Numbered from the stretch's first letter, positions 27,790 through 36,303 are shown. The stretch: 64,000 nt of DNA from Nitrospira sp. (GCA_024331125.1 JANDJI010000007.1:41360-105359); one strand, 5' to 3'. Numbers and translations: made by a program. The notes: generated by a model from the sequence alone, not told the origin.

Positions 27790-29243
27790 AAGGACTCTCG
27801 ATCCTGCTGGTGGACGATGAGCCGTTGATTCGGCTCTCGATGGTGGATGCGCTGGAGGCCGTCGGGTACGACGTGCAGACGGCTTCGTCTGGGACGGAGG
27901 GAGTCGAGGCCGTCGGGCAGAGACGGTTCGACGTGGTGATCACCGATCTCCGGCTGCCCGGCTGCGACGGGCTGACCGTCCTGAAAGCGGCCAAGGACCG
28001 GAGTTCTGAAACGGAGGTGGTGGTTATCACCGCGCACGGTTCCGTGGAAACGGCGGTGGGAGCGATGAAACTGGGAGCGGCGGACTACGTCACCAAACCG
28101 TTCCAGATGGACGAACTGTTGTTGATCATCGAGCGGATCGCGCGCGTCGTGATGCTGCGGCGAGAAAACGAGGACCTCAAGGCGACGTTGGAGGACAAGT
28201 TCAGCTTCGGCGGCATTCTGGGAGCCAACAGCCGGATGCGGGCGGTTCTGGAAAAGATCAAGCTGGTCGCGGCGACCGATTCGACGGTATTGATTCTGGG
28301 CGAAAGCGGAACGGGGAAGGAACTGGTCGCCAACGCGGTGCATCAGAACAGTCCGCGGCGGGACGGCCCCTTGATCAAGGTGAGTTGCGCCGCCCTGCCG
28401 GAAACGTTGCTGGAGGCCGAGCTGTTCGGCCACGAGAAAGGCGCCTTCACCGGCGCCCTCCGCCAGCGACGCGGGCGATTTGAATTGGCCCATCGGGGCA
28501 CGTTGTTCCTTGATGAAATCGGGGAACTGTCGCCGGCGGTCCAGGTGAAGTTGCTGCGAGTGCTCCAAGAGAGGAAGTTCGAGCGGGTGGGGGGCAACGA
28601 TACCATCGACGCGGATGTCCGGTTGGTGTGCGCCACTCAGAAGGATCTTCGCAAAGAGGTCGCCCAGGGCCGGTTTCGCGACGATCTGTTTTATCGGCTG
28701 AACGTGGTGCAAATCGTGATTCCGCCGCTCCGGGAACGGCGGGAAGACATCATGCTCATTGCGGAGCACGTCATCGAAACCTGCGCCGCCAAACTGAACA
28801 AAAAGCTCAAGGGATTCTCGCCGGACGCCCGCGAGCTGTTGCTGCGCTATTCCTATCCGGGGAACGTGCGCGAGCTCGAAAACATCGTCGAGCGGGCGGT
28901 GGCCTTGGGCCATGAGCGCCAGGTGATCGAGCCAAGCGATCTCTGCGGATTTTCCTCCTGTCCCTATCTCGGCGGCCCCCCGCAAGAGTCGTGCGGCTTT
29001 TGCAACGAAGGATTGACCGGCGGAACACAAGCGGCCCACAGACCGTTGATGCCGCTCGCGGCGGCGCGCGAGCAGTTTGAAAAGGAATACATCGTCTCCG
29101 TTTTGGAGCGGGTCGAGGGAAGCCGGACGACGGCGTCCAAGGTGTTGGGCCTGTCGCGCAAGGCGCTCTGGGAGAAATGCAAGCGATACGGGATTCCTTC
29201 GCCGTACGGCGACCATCATGAGGACGACGAAGAGCCTGCCTGA
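27786..29243 (+). CDS. Sigma-54-dependent NtrC-family response regulator with Cys4 insert
   Basis: 485 aa from GTG 27786 (GTGA overlap with the kinase stop). Receiver domain ~1-120 with DD (10-11), phospho-acceptor Asp in VITDLRLP (~52) and Lys in YVTKPF. AAA+ domain ~145-380 with Walker A GESGTGKE, the GAFTGA sigma-54 contact loop, and Walker B LFLDEIGEL. C-terminal Fis-type helix-turn-helix ~440-480. Between the AAA+ and DNA-binding parts is CX4C-X10-CX2C (~398-417), which may bind zinc or an iron-sulfur cluster. It activates sigma-54 promoters in response to the adjacent kinase; targets unknown. Confidence 0.92.
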   Translation: MKGLSILLVDDEPLIRLSMVDALEAVGYDVQTASSGTEGVEAVGQRRFDVVITDLRLPGCDGLTVLKAAKDRSSETEVVVITAHGSVETAVGAMKLGAADYVTKPFQMDELLLIIERIARVVMLRRENEDLKATLEDKFSFGGILGANSRMRAVLEKIKLVAATDSTVLILGESGTGKELVANAVHQNSPRRDGPLIKVSCAALPETLLEAELFGHEKGAFTGALRQRRGRFELAHRGTLFLDEIGELSPAVQVKLLRVLQERKFERVGGNDTIDADVRLVCATQKDLRKEVAQGRFRDDLFYRLNVVQIVIPPLRERREDIMLIAEHVIETCAAKLNKKLKGFSPDARELLLRYSYPGNVRELENIVERAVALGHERQVIEPSDLCGFSSCPYLGGPPQESCGFCNEGLTGGTQAAHRPLMPLAAAREQFEKEYIVSVLERVEGSRTTASKVLGLSRKALWEKCKRYGIPSPYGDHHEDDEEPA

Positions 29244-29360
29244 AGAAACGCGGAACCGATCGGGTGATTTCTCCGTCCGGAGCGTGTAAGCTTCCCCGTG
29301 AAAAAGCGGGGCCGGCCATCCGGTGGAGACTGTGACGCACAACGCGAGGAGGGACGTTCG

Positions 29361-29750
29361 ATGAAAAGGCTATGGGTGGCGCTGGGCGTGTGTGTGGCGA
29401 TGGCGGCCGGCTGCGGGGGCGGTACGGCGGAGATCAAAGAAGACCGGTTGACCGTCGGCAAAGTGCAGGGGGAGATCAAGGTCGGCATGCCGGCTTCGCA
29501 AGTCGCGGAATTGCTGGGAAGCCCCAACATCGTGACGACCGATGAGAAGCGCCGGGAGGTGTGGATCTACGACAAGGTTTCCACCGATCGAGTCGATACG
29601 GCCAGGTCGTCCTTTGCGGGCCTCATTATTCTCGGAACCAGCGCGCGCGACAGCTCCAGCTCCCAGCGGCAGCGGACCCTCACCATCATCATCAAATATG
29701 ACGAAGACAAAAAGGTACGCGACTTCGCCTACAATTATACGCAGTTCTAG
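29361..29750 (+). CDS. BamE/SmpA-like outer-membrane lipoprotein
   Basis: 129 aa from ATG 29361 with GAGGAGGGA upstream. A signal peptide ends in a lipobox, MAAGC, with the lipidated Cys at ~18. The mature part has the SmpA/BamE-type fold: GKVQGEIKVGMPASQVAELLGSP, then a Trp-containing strand EVWIYDK. BamE is a small subunit of the outer-membrane beta-barrel assembly machine, but this protein sits outside any bam locus and could be a paralog. It heads a run of lipoprotein genes. Confidence 0.7.
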   Translation: MKRLWVALGVCVAMAAGCGGGTAEIKEDRLTVGKVQGEIKVGMPASQVAELLGSPNIVTTDEKRREVWIYDKVSTDRVDTARSSFAGLIILGTSARDSSSSQRQRTLTIIIKYDEDKKVRDFAYNYTQF

Positions 29751-29762
29751 GCGGACCGGCTC

Positions 29763-30362
29763 ATGACGAAGAAGCAATGGGGAACGATGGTCGGGGGGGC
29801 GGTCCTGGCCGGCCACCTGATGGGTTGCGTCGCGCAGACGCAGCCGGCCGAGCTTTTTGAGTTGACCGCCGAAAGTCCAAGCCACAGGGCCATGCAGACC
29901 CGTCTCTTCGAGACCAAAGACGAGACGGAACTCCTGTCCGCCTCGGCGGCCGTGTTGCAAGACCTGGGATTCCAAATCGAGGAAAGCGCGCGGGAGGTGG
30001 GGTTTCTGCGGGCGACGAAGGAACGGAGCGCGCGGGAACACGGCCAGGACATCAGCCGCTTTTTTATTTTTCTGTTCAGCTCCGCGCTGGTGTTGGTGCA
30101 GCAACCTCCGATCGTCATTCCCGTCGATCTCCATCAAAAAATCGCCGCGACGTTGATCACGAGGCCGTTGAATCCGGAGGGGACCCGTCACGAAGTTCGG
30201 GTCATGTTCTACCGGGTCGTCTGGAAAGGGGACGGCTCGGCCGGCCGGCAGCCGATTCCGCCGGGAGAGCAACGGATGGAAATGGTGCGAGACCCCGTCC
30301 TTTACCAGACGTTTTTCGCCAAGTTGTCGAAAGCCGTCTTTCTGGAAGCCTTTACGCTGTGA
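29763..30362 (+). CDS. Lipoprotein of a local three-member family (member 1)
   Basis: 199 aa. Lipobox LMGC at ~19-22. The mature protein shares with the next two genes the pattern: SRxF-type strand near the start, A-x2-LQDLGFQIEES, then a beta strand pair and a C-terminal YQTFFAKLSKAVFLE helix. A hydrophobic segment at ~100-120 (FFIFLFSSALVLVQQPP) is an insertion not found in its relatives. Function unknown. It starts 12 nt after the BamE-like gene. Confidence 0.65.
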   Translation: MTKKQWGTMVGGAVLAGHLMGCVAQTQPAELFELTAESPSHRAMQTRLFETKDETELLSASAAVLQDLGFQIEESAREVGFLRATKERSAREHGQDISRFFIFLFSSALVLVQQPPIVIPVDLHQKIAATLITRPLNPEGTRHEVRVMFYRVVWKGDGSAGRQPIPPGEQRMEMVRDPVLYQTFFAKLSKAVFLEAFTL

Positions 30363-30372
30363 TCGCGAGGAG

Positions 30373-30822
30373 ATGATGAATCGATCGGTTAGAGGGAACA
30401 TCTTCGGGGCGTGCATCCTGGCCGCCGTGCTGATTGGGATTCAGGGCTGCGCCGCGCCGCAACCCACTCAGGATTTACTTGCGCCGACCGAGGCGCAGAT
30501 GAAAATCCGGAGCGTGCAGTCCCGGTCCTTCGACGTGGCGGATCGGCAAGTCGCCATGCGGGGCGTGATCGCCGCTCTACAAGACCTGGGGTTCATCATC
30601 GAGCGGGCCAATGAGTCGTTGGGGCTGGTGACGGCGGCTCGTTTCGCCGAGCCGAATTTCTACGACGTCGTGGGGGTCACGGTCACCGTGCGCCCGGAAG
30701 CCGAAGGCAAAATGATGATCAGGGCCAACGCCATCTATAACAACAAGCCGATCGAAGATCCCAAGGTCTATCAGAATTTCTTCGCGACGCTTGAACGGTC
30801 ACTGTTCATCATCAAGGAATGA
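30373..30822 (+). CDS. Lipoprotein of a local three-member family (member 2)
   Basis: 149 aa, the shortest member. Lipobox GIQGC at ~22-26. Shared family features: VQSRSFDVADRQVAMRGVIAALQDLGFIIERANESLGLVTAARF and the closing YQNFFATLERSLFIIKE, each recognisable in both neighbours. Probably outer-membrane or periplasm-facing. Function unknown; tandem position points to local duplication. Confidence 0.65.
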   Translation: MMNRSVRGNIFGACILAAVLIGIQGCAAPQPTQDLLAPTEAQMKIRSVQSRSFDVADRQVAMRGVIAALQDLGFIIERANESLGLVTAARFAEPNFYDVVGVTVTVRPEAEGKMMIRANAIYNNKPIEDPKVYQNFFATLERSLFIIKE

Positions 30823-30841
30823 TCCAGCCGATGGAGTGACG

Positions 30842-31462
30842 ATGGACTCCTGGCACAACGACTCGCCGTTCGCCGGAAAAGGGATTTTCAAAAAGGGGCT
30901 TTTCAGATGGCTCGGCACGGTCTCCGGTGTCGTGTTCTGCCTGCTCTTGCAGGGGTGCCCGACTCCCTACGAACTGCGGCATGACAACCAGTGGGACGCC
31001 CGCGCTCAAATTTGGCTTTCGGATGACAGTCAGGTCAAGATCAGGGCCGCGCAATTGCGGGTCTTCGACACCACGGACCGGCGACGGATGCTGGCGGCGA
31101 TCATCTCCACCATGCAGGACTTGGACTTCATGGTGGAAGTCCTGGATGAAGAGCTGGGTATCGTGTCGGGGAAAAAATACGTCGAGAACGAGCACATCTA
31201 CGGCGTCGATCTTGGGTACCTGTTGTATCGCCCCGACACGTTGCTCGTGCTCAACCGCAACGCCAGAACCTGGGGACCGTTCTATCACCGGAACAATCTC
31301 GTGCGATTGACCGTCACCGTCCGCAAGCGGAATGAGTCGCAACTGGTGGTCCGCGCCGGCGCGCAGTTCTATCTGCGAGCCGTCGAGGATCCGGTGCCCT
31401 ACCAACGATTTTTTCGCACGCTGGAGCAGGCCGTGTTTTTGGAGGGGCGATCGGTGGAATAG
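30842..31462 (+). CDS. Lipoprotein of a local three-member family (member 3)
   Basis: 206 aa from ATG 30842. It has a longer, basic N-terminus before the hydrophobic core and lipobox LLQGC at ~36-40. Shared family blocks: AAQLRVFDTTDRRRMLAAI, MQDLDFMVEVLDEELGIVSGKK and YQRFFRTLEQAVFLEG. An insertion at ~125-155 (VDLGYLLYRPDTLLVLN) corresponds to the hydrophobic insertion of member 1. Function unknown. Confidence 0.65.
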   Translation: MDSWHNDSPFAGKGIFKKGLFRWLGTVSGVVFCLLLQGCPTPYELRHDNQWDARAQIWLSDDSQVKIRAAQLRVFDTTDRRRMLAAIISTMQDLDFMVEVLDEELGIVSGKKYVENEHIYGVDLGYLLYRPDTLLVLNRNARTWGPFYHRNNLVRLTVTVRKRNESQLVVRAGAQFYLRAVEDPVPYQRFFRTLEQAVFLEGRSVE

Positions 31463-31566
31463 ATCCGGTCGGCTGGGGAAATGTAAGAATTGCAGGCGCG
31501 GATCGGTCGGCAGTCAGGAACCAGGGACCGGTATTGATGACCGATATTGATGAAAGGATAAAAGCC

Positions 31567-31974
31567 ATGAAGAAAGCACGTTGGATGGTGGGGATTTCGT
31601 TGAGCCTGGCAGTGGTTGCTTCACTCTGTATTGCGGCGGAGCCGGCGGAGGTCGAAAAATTCGTCAGGGCGCGAATTGAGATCGGCGAAATGATGATGAA
31701 TTATTTTCAAGGCGGCGAACGGTTCGGGGAGGGACAGCGGCCGTCGCCGGATCAGATGAGGGCGATGGGTGAGGACATCAGCGCCAAGCTCGGCGCGTTG
31801 TTGTCGAAGCATGGTATGACCGTCCAAGAGTATCGGGAGCGCAGCAGAGAGATTTTCGCCGATGAGGCGGCGGTGAAGGAGTTTCTCAATGCGCATCCCG
31901 ACTTGAAACAACGATACGAGGCGCTTCCCCTGGATCGGATGGGGCGCGGCGGCAGTACGGGACGGGGGTATTGA
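31567..31974 (+). CDS. Small exported helical protein
   Basis: 135 aa from ATG 31567 (AAAGGAT upstream). Signal peptide ~1-24, cleavage near CIA/AEP. The mature part is helical and charged, ending in a Gly/Arg-rich tail. No family recognised; general composition recalls small periplasmic Spy/DUF4168-like proteins, but I do not assign it. An upstream ATG at 31534 would spoil the signal peptide. Confidence 0.6.
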   Translation: MKKARWMVGISLSLAVVASLCIAAEPAEVEKFVRARIEIGEMMMNYFQGGERFGEGQRPSPDQMRAMGEDISAKLGALLSKHGMTVQEYRERSREIFADEAAVKEFLNAHPDLKQRYEALPLDRMGRGGSTGRGY

Positions 31975-32035
31975 GGTGTCGATGGAGGACGAGCCCCGGT
32001 GTGGTGATGAGGCGCGCTTATGAAAGGAACCGGTC

Positions 32036-32212
32036 ATGAAGAACGTTGAGATGACGGTGGAGGGAACCATCCTGACGATCAAGGTCGATCTCTCCAAGGA
32101 GTTCGGCCCTTCGGCTTCCGGAAAAACGATCATCATCGCCTCCACGGAAGGCAACGTGGCTGTTCCAAATCGCCAAGAGAAGGTCGGGCTGAACGTGTAC
32201 CGAAAAAAATAA
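32036..32212 (+). CDS. 58-aa conserved small protein
   Basis: 58 aa starting MKNVEMTVEGTILTIKVDLS, with AAAGGAACC upstream of ATG 32036. The remainder contains SGKTIIIASTEGNVAVP and ends GLNVYRKK. It is soluble and beta-rich. Very similar short proteins are found in many bacteria without assigned function. It is a clear gene by its compact, family-like sequence, although too short for many gene finders. Confidence 0.7.
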   Translation: MKNVEMTVEGTILTIKVDLSKEFGPSASGKTIIIASTEGNVAVPNRQEKVGLNVYRKK

Positions 32213-32347
32213 CCCCGCCGGAATGAGAGGGGCGTTCAGCAACGGATGAAGCGTTCGGGAATTATCCGCCGACCCCGGTCAACCCAAATTTCTCTTCTGT
32301 AAGTGACAATGAGAAATGCCCGACTAGGGCCATAAGGACAGAGACGG

Positions 32348-32588
32348 TCATCCACAGAAAAATGTCCGGCCTGTGGATAAAAGCGTTCGTTCAATCCGAG
32401 AGAAAAAAATGTCAAGCCCATTTTTCTAGGAATGTACAAAAAAATTTATGATTCCCCATGAAGCCACAAGATATAGTGGATTCGAGTTCGATAAGCAGAT
32501 GCCTAAAAAATAGGCATTTTGCAGGAATGACAGCGGAATTCGAGCGATTCAGCCCTCGATCAGGCGCTTACCCACAAGGTTATCCACA
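32348..32588. promoter_or_regulatory. Cluster of DnaA-box sequences
   Basis: Two perfect 9-mers of the classical DnaA box: TGTGGATAA at 32372-32380 (box on the minus strand) and TTATCCACA at 32580-32588 (plus strand). Two one-mismatch boxes: TCATCCACA at 32348-32356 and TTACCCACA at 32568-32576. They bracket an AT-rich tract. This is the arrangement of a replication origin or a DnaA-binding regulatory or titration site. dnaA and dnaN are not in the window, so which of these it is remains open. Confidence 0.55.
32499..32517. repeat. Perfect inverted repeat (7-bp arms)
   Basis: ATGCCTA (32499-32505), loop AAAAA, TAGGCAT (32511-32517), followed by TTTT. It lies inside the DnaA-box cluster. It could be a weak terminator or a protein-binding palindrome. 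Confidence 0.6.
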
Positions 32589-32706
32589 GAAGATGGGGGA
32601 TGAGAAGGTCGGATCAGCCTGCGCCGGAAATTTCAGTGGAATTTCAACGGTCGCCGCCATTTTTAATGGTGAAAGGGAAGGCGCGGGTCCCGTCGTGAAG
32701 GAGGGG

Positions 32707-33264
32707 TCACCCTTGTTTCCACTTGATGCTGCAGCCCATGCTGGGGTGCTGGACCTGGTTGACGGGTCTGCCGGCAAGGACTGCATCGATCGCCGCGCGT
32801 AAATCGCGGCCGGTGACCGGCTTGGTGTTGCCGGGGCGACTGTCGTCCAATTGCCCGTGATAGACGAGCAGCCGATTTCGATCGAAAAGGAAAAACTCCG
32901 GCGTGCAGACGGCGTGGTAGGCCTTGGCGACCTCCTGGGTTTCGTCGAAGCAGAGGGGAAAGGAAAAGCCGAGTTGCTCGGCCATTTCTTTCAACTTGGG
33001 CGGCGCATCGTCGGGGTAGGTGACGGGATCGTTGCTGCTGATGGCGATGATGCCCAAAGCAGTGTCCCGATAATCGGCGCCGAGCTTAGCCAGTTCCTGC
33101 CGTACATGCACGACGTAGGGACAGTGGCGGCAGATGAACATGACGAGCAAGGCGACCTTGTCGGCGAAGGACTCGAGCGTATAGACCTTGCCGCTTACCA
33201 CGTCGCGCAGCTCAAACGGCGGAGCCGGCGTCCCCAGCGGAAGCACAATGGACGTCATGGCCAT
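32707..33264 (-). CDS. Thioredoxin-fold (AhpC/TSA-like) protein
   Basis: 185 aa. Start at ATG 33264 chosen because AGGAGC lies just upstream on the minus strand. Thioredoxin/peroxiredoxin fold: PAPPFELRDVVSGK, then FICRHCPYVVHVRQEL with a CxxC redox motif at ~46-49, and the cis-Pro region near VCTPEFFLFD (~122). No signal peptide, so cytoplasmic. Members of this family are typical stand-alone peroxiredoxin-like or thiol-disulfide proteins; the substrate is unknown. It is convergent with the small-protein gene and divergent from the SIMPL gene. Confidence 0.82.
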   Translation of the reverse strand: MAMTSIVLPLGTPAPPFELRDVVSGKVYTLESFADKVALLVMFICRHCPYVVHVRQELAKLGADYRDTALGIIAISSNDPVTYPDDAPPKLKEMAEQLGFSFPLCFDETQEVAKAYHAVCTPEFFLFDRNRLLVYHGQLDDSRPGNTKPVTGRDLRAAIDAVLAGRPVNQVQHPSMGCSIKWKQG

Positions 33265-33398
33265 GGATCTGCTCCTGGGCGTGCTGCCGGACAATGCCTC
33301 AGTCGCGCGATTTCGTCAAGAGGGCAAGAGGGAAGTCTCCCGTTCCATGTTGCCGGTCGGTCTGTCAAAAAAAGAAGCCGGGGAGGAGGGGAGCGCCG

Positions 33399-34148
33399 AT
33401 GAAAGGGGGAACCCCGATGACGGTAGCTTTGTGGATGCTGTTGCTGGTGGTGTGGCCGGCCATGGCCCAAGCTCGCGATGGCACGGGGCCGGAGACGTCA
33501 ACGATCACGGTCTCGGCGACCGGCCGGGTGACGCGCGCGCCGGACCATGTCATCGCCACGTTCGGCATGGAAACCGCCGGGCGCTCGCTCGCCGACGCGC
33601 AACGGCGTAACCATGCCGTGATGGCCAAGGTCATCGAGCGGTTGCGGTCGCTCGCTATTGAGCCTGAGCATATTCAAACGTCCTCTTTTACCATCACGCC
33701 GCAATATAGGCCGTCGCCCCCACGTTCCAACGACGCGGTGTCTCCGCCTCCGGGGATCATCGGCTACGTCGTCGGCAACACGGTCACGGTGGACGTCCGC
33801 AAGCCGGAGCAGATGGGAGCGGTGATCGAGGGAGTCTTGGCGGCAGGTGCCAATCAGTTCCATGGTGTGCGGTGGGGGTTGGTGGATGAGCGGCCCGCGC
33901 AGGTGGAGGCGTTGAAAGAGGCGGCGGCCTCGGCCCGTGAGAAGGCCCGCACGTTGGGCGACACGTTGGGAGTGAAGCTCGTCCGGATCATTTCCGTGAA
34001 CGAAGAGGGCCGTCTGGTGCAGCCGACGCCCCGTTTGACGCGGACCATGGCGGCGATGGAGATGGACGGTGGCGCGGCTCCCGTCTCGCCGGGCGAGATC
34101 CAGGTCGAGGCGAGCGTGACGCTGGTCTATGAAATCGCGCCGAATTGA
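33399..34148 (+). CDS. SIMPL (DUF541) domain periplasmic protein
   Basis: 249 aa from ATG 33399, with GGAGGAGGGG 7-16 nt upstream. Signal peptide ~1-23 (cleavage AQA/RD). The mature protein is a full SIMPL/DUF541 domain, recognisable by TITVSATGRVTRAPDHVIATFGMET, by LTVxNTV-type strands around 110-125 and by AREKARTLGDTLGVKL near 175-190. The family includes E. coli YggE, linked to protection from oxidative stress, with unclear mechanism. Confidence 0.85.
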   Translation: MKGGTPMTVALWMLLLVVWPAMAQARDGTGPETSTITVSATGRVTRAPDHVIATFGMETAGRSLADAQRRNHAVMAKVIERLRSLAIEPEHIQTSSFTITPQYRPSPPRSNDAVSPPPGIIGYVVGNTVTVDVRKPEQMGAVIEGVLAAGANQFHGVRWGLVDERPAQVEALKEAAASAREKARTLGDTLGVKLVRIISVNEEGRLVQPTPRLTRTMAAMEMDGGAAPVSPGEIQVEASVTLVYEIAPN

Positions 34149-34353
34149 CGTGGAGGTTGACCAATAACTTGACGCTTACTGGACTCGTTTGATCCCAGGA
34201 TCGCCGAAATAGGGTAATAGCTTGCCTGGTTTTACCCTATTTTTGCAGCCTATTACCCCGTTTCTGCTTCGCCGGTTACCAGTCGATTTTCTCAGGTTCC
34301 CACCAACTTACCCCGATGATTTCTTTGGGGTAACAAGGTATCCTTCGACGCGA
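34149..34353. repeat. Upstream repeat, copy A, with iterated TTACCC motifs
   Basis: This region aligns imperfectly with copy B at about 36080-36275. Both start with TTGACC-x-ATA-x-CTTGAC, share a GTAATA...TACCCTATTT/TATCCTATTT block, and end GATGATTTCTTTGGG-x-TAACA-x-GGTATCCTTCG. Copy A carries perfect inverted repeats: AATAGGGTAA (34208-34217) with TTACCCTATT (34232-34241), and TTACCCC (34308-34314) with GGGGTAA (34327-34333). A further TTACCCC is at 34253-34259. It may be a duplicated promoter/operator of the restriction-modification genes. No gene lies here. Confidence 0.65.
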
Positions 34354-34370
34354 TTACATGGGTCCTAATC

Positions 34371-34523
34371 GGTGAATAGGAAGAAAGCAAAGGGGACCGC
34401 TTGTCGGATCCCACGAGCGCGCCGTTCGAGGAGGGTGAGCACAAACAGATGGCTGTCAAGGTGGTCGATGATCGGGGCAACGAATTGCTGGCGGTAAAGA
34501 AGCTGGGAGAGGTTCAGTCTTGA
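34371..34523 (+). pseudogene. Remnant of a second mod gene (3' end only)
   Basis: In one frame this reads GE-stop-EESKGDRLSDPTSAPFEEG, then EHKQMAVKVVDDRGNELLAVKK and a stop at 34521-34523. It matches the last ~45 residues of the intact Mod at 36304-39105 (SAPFEAGEHRQIAVKVIDDRG...). An in-frame TAG at 34377 and the lack of any 5' part show it is a relic. Together with repeat copy A it marks a duplicated mod gene whose body has been deleted. Confidence 0.8.
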
Positions 34524-36012
34524 AGACAGCCAAACTGTTCGAGCTTCTCTCAGATGGATTAGAAGCGACCCTCCGGGACGACAACCCTTGGTGGCGCGGA
34601 GAACGGCTCTTTGATCTTCCCAACATGCGCCGTTGGGCCTTTGCACCGGCCATTTCTGGGATCAAGAGCGGATTAACGCCCGTAACCGTTCTGCGCGGTC
34701 CACGGCAGATTGGGAAGACCACCCTTGTGAACCAGACGATTCACGTGTTGCTGGATGAGGGGGTCGCGCCGGAGCGGATTTTTCGTGTGCAATTCGACGA
34801 ACTGCCCCAGTTGAAGAAGCTGACAGAACCTATTCTCGAACTCAGCAGGTGGTATTCGGAACACGTCCTCGGAAAATCGTTTCACAAAGCCGCTAAGGAC
34901 GGACAAAGAGCCTACATTTTTCTCGACGAAGTCCAGAATCTCCCTGATTGGGCTCCCCAGCTCAAACATCTCGTTGATATGAATCCGGTTCGGGTGTTAG
35001 TGACCGGAAGTTCTGCGTTCGCATTGAGGCGGGCCGTGACAGTCTGGCAGGGCGAATCAGTACCCTTGAAATGGGACCATTGCATTTGCGTGAAATTGCT
35101 GAACTGCGAGGATTTGGGACGCTCTCCGCTCACCTTCCTCCCAACGGGCTCGGGTCGTTGAAAAGGAAAGAGTTTTGGTTGGACCTGAGAAGAGTTGGGG
35201 AAACCCATCGCGAACTTCGTGGCAAGGCCTTCGCCGCCTTTTCCGAACGTGGTGCATACCCGATCGCACAGGCACGGCCGGATCAGCCATGGGAGAAGGT
35301 TGCGGACCTTCTAGGTGAGACCGTCATCCGAAGGGCTATTCAACATGATCTTCGCATGGGGCCCAGAGGCCAGAAGAGAGACGAACATCTCTTGGAGGAG
35401 GTATTCCGGTTGGCGTGTCGGTGCGTCGGCCAATCTCCTTCACAGGCGCTCTACCTTGATGAAATTCGGCGGGCGATGAATGCCAACATCGGATGGCAAC
35501 GGGTGTTCGCATACTTGAAGTTCTTGGATGGCACGCTCTTGCTGCGGCTCATTGAGCCGTTGGAGCTAAAACTAAAACGTCGGCGCGGGGCATCGAAGCT
35601 GTGTCTTTGCGATCATGCGTTGCGGGCTGCATGGCTTCAAGAGGTTGTCCCCCTGACCCCAGAAGGTCTAGAACGGTCTCCCCATCTGTCGGATTTGGCC
35701 GGTCACATTGCTGAAAGCGTGACCGGCTACTTCTTGCGATCAATTATCAATCTTGACGTCGCGCATTTTCCTGAACGCGGCGCGGAACCGGAGGTCGACT
35801 TCGTGTTGACCGTGGGGGAACAGCGTATTCCGGTCGAGGTCAAGTATCGTCGCAGGATTGACTACCGGGATACTCAGGGCTTACGGGCGTTTATTGAAAA
35901 AGCTCATTACAACGCTCCATTTGGAATTCTGGTCACATTGATGGACGAGCCGGGGTCGGACGATCCCCGCATCGTCTCGCTTCCACTATCCACGCTCCTG
36001 CTCATGCGTTAA
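34520..36012 (+). pseudogene. AAA (AAA_14) / DUF4143 ATPase, frameshifted
   Basis: A TTG at 34520 overlaps the stop of the mod remnant. The N-terminal AAA_14 domain has Walker A GPRQIGKTT (~58-66) and Walker B YIFLDEVQ (~132-139). It reads through VLVTGSSAF, then the frame is lost at about 35019-35020. The other frame resumes IEAGRDSLAGRISTLEMGPL and runs to 36012 with a complete DUF4143 C-terminus (PEVDFVLTVGEQRIPVEVKYR). Restoring one G (gcgttgcgcattgag instead of gcgttcgcattgag) recreates the usual GSSALRIEAGRDSLAGR of the family. Such ATPases are widespread, of uncertain function and often in defence or mobile regions. Confidence 0.82.
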
Positions 36013-36079
36013 GCCGCGTCAACCGGCCTTCAACTCTTGCGGCGGAGCTTTCGATGCCATTACCTCGCAGCCGGAACCA

Positions 36080-36275
36080 CCAAGAAGGTTGACCGATATC
36101 TTGACTCATTTTTGGCGACACCTCCTGAAATGGCGTAATAACGAGCCTCGGTATATCCTATTTCTGTCATCCATTACGCTGTTTTCCCATCCACGGCGTC
36201 AGATGAGTTTATTCGGTCTCAGTCATCTAGCCGGATGATTTCTTTGGGCTAACAGGGTATCCTTCGGCGCGGCGG
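36080..36275. repeat. Upstream repeat, copy B
   Basis: The degenerate partner of copy A (34149-34353), positioned directly before the intact mod gene. It keeps the TTGAC-x7-TTGAC start and the GATGATTTCTTTGGGCTAAC end, but the TTACCC inverted repeats of copy A are largely lost. Its place suggests it holds the mod promoter. Confidence 0.6.
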
Positions 36276-36303
36276 GCACACCGGTCGGCAAAGGATGATC
36301 TGC

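Larger units (their letters stand above)
32213..32706. other. Gene-free, AT-richer segment with DnaA-box cluster
   Basis: No convincing gene is visible. The stretch is more AT-rich than its surroundings between about 32395 and 32520 (runs such as AAAAAAATTTATG). It contains several DnaA-box-like sequences and one perfect hairpin, which are listed separately. It lies between a + strand small protein gene and the 3' end of a minus strand gene. Confidence 0.6.

Noticed and set aside
27762..29342. 526-codon open frame on the minus strand
   Set aside because: Antisense to the sigma-54 regulator; no domain recognised.
34371..34523. Functional short gene before the DUF4143 ATPase
   Set aside because: The frame has an internal stop at 34377 and no start, and matches only the end of Mod, so it is a relic.
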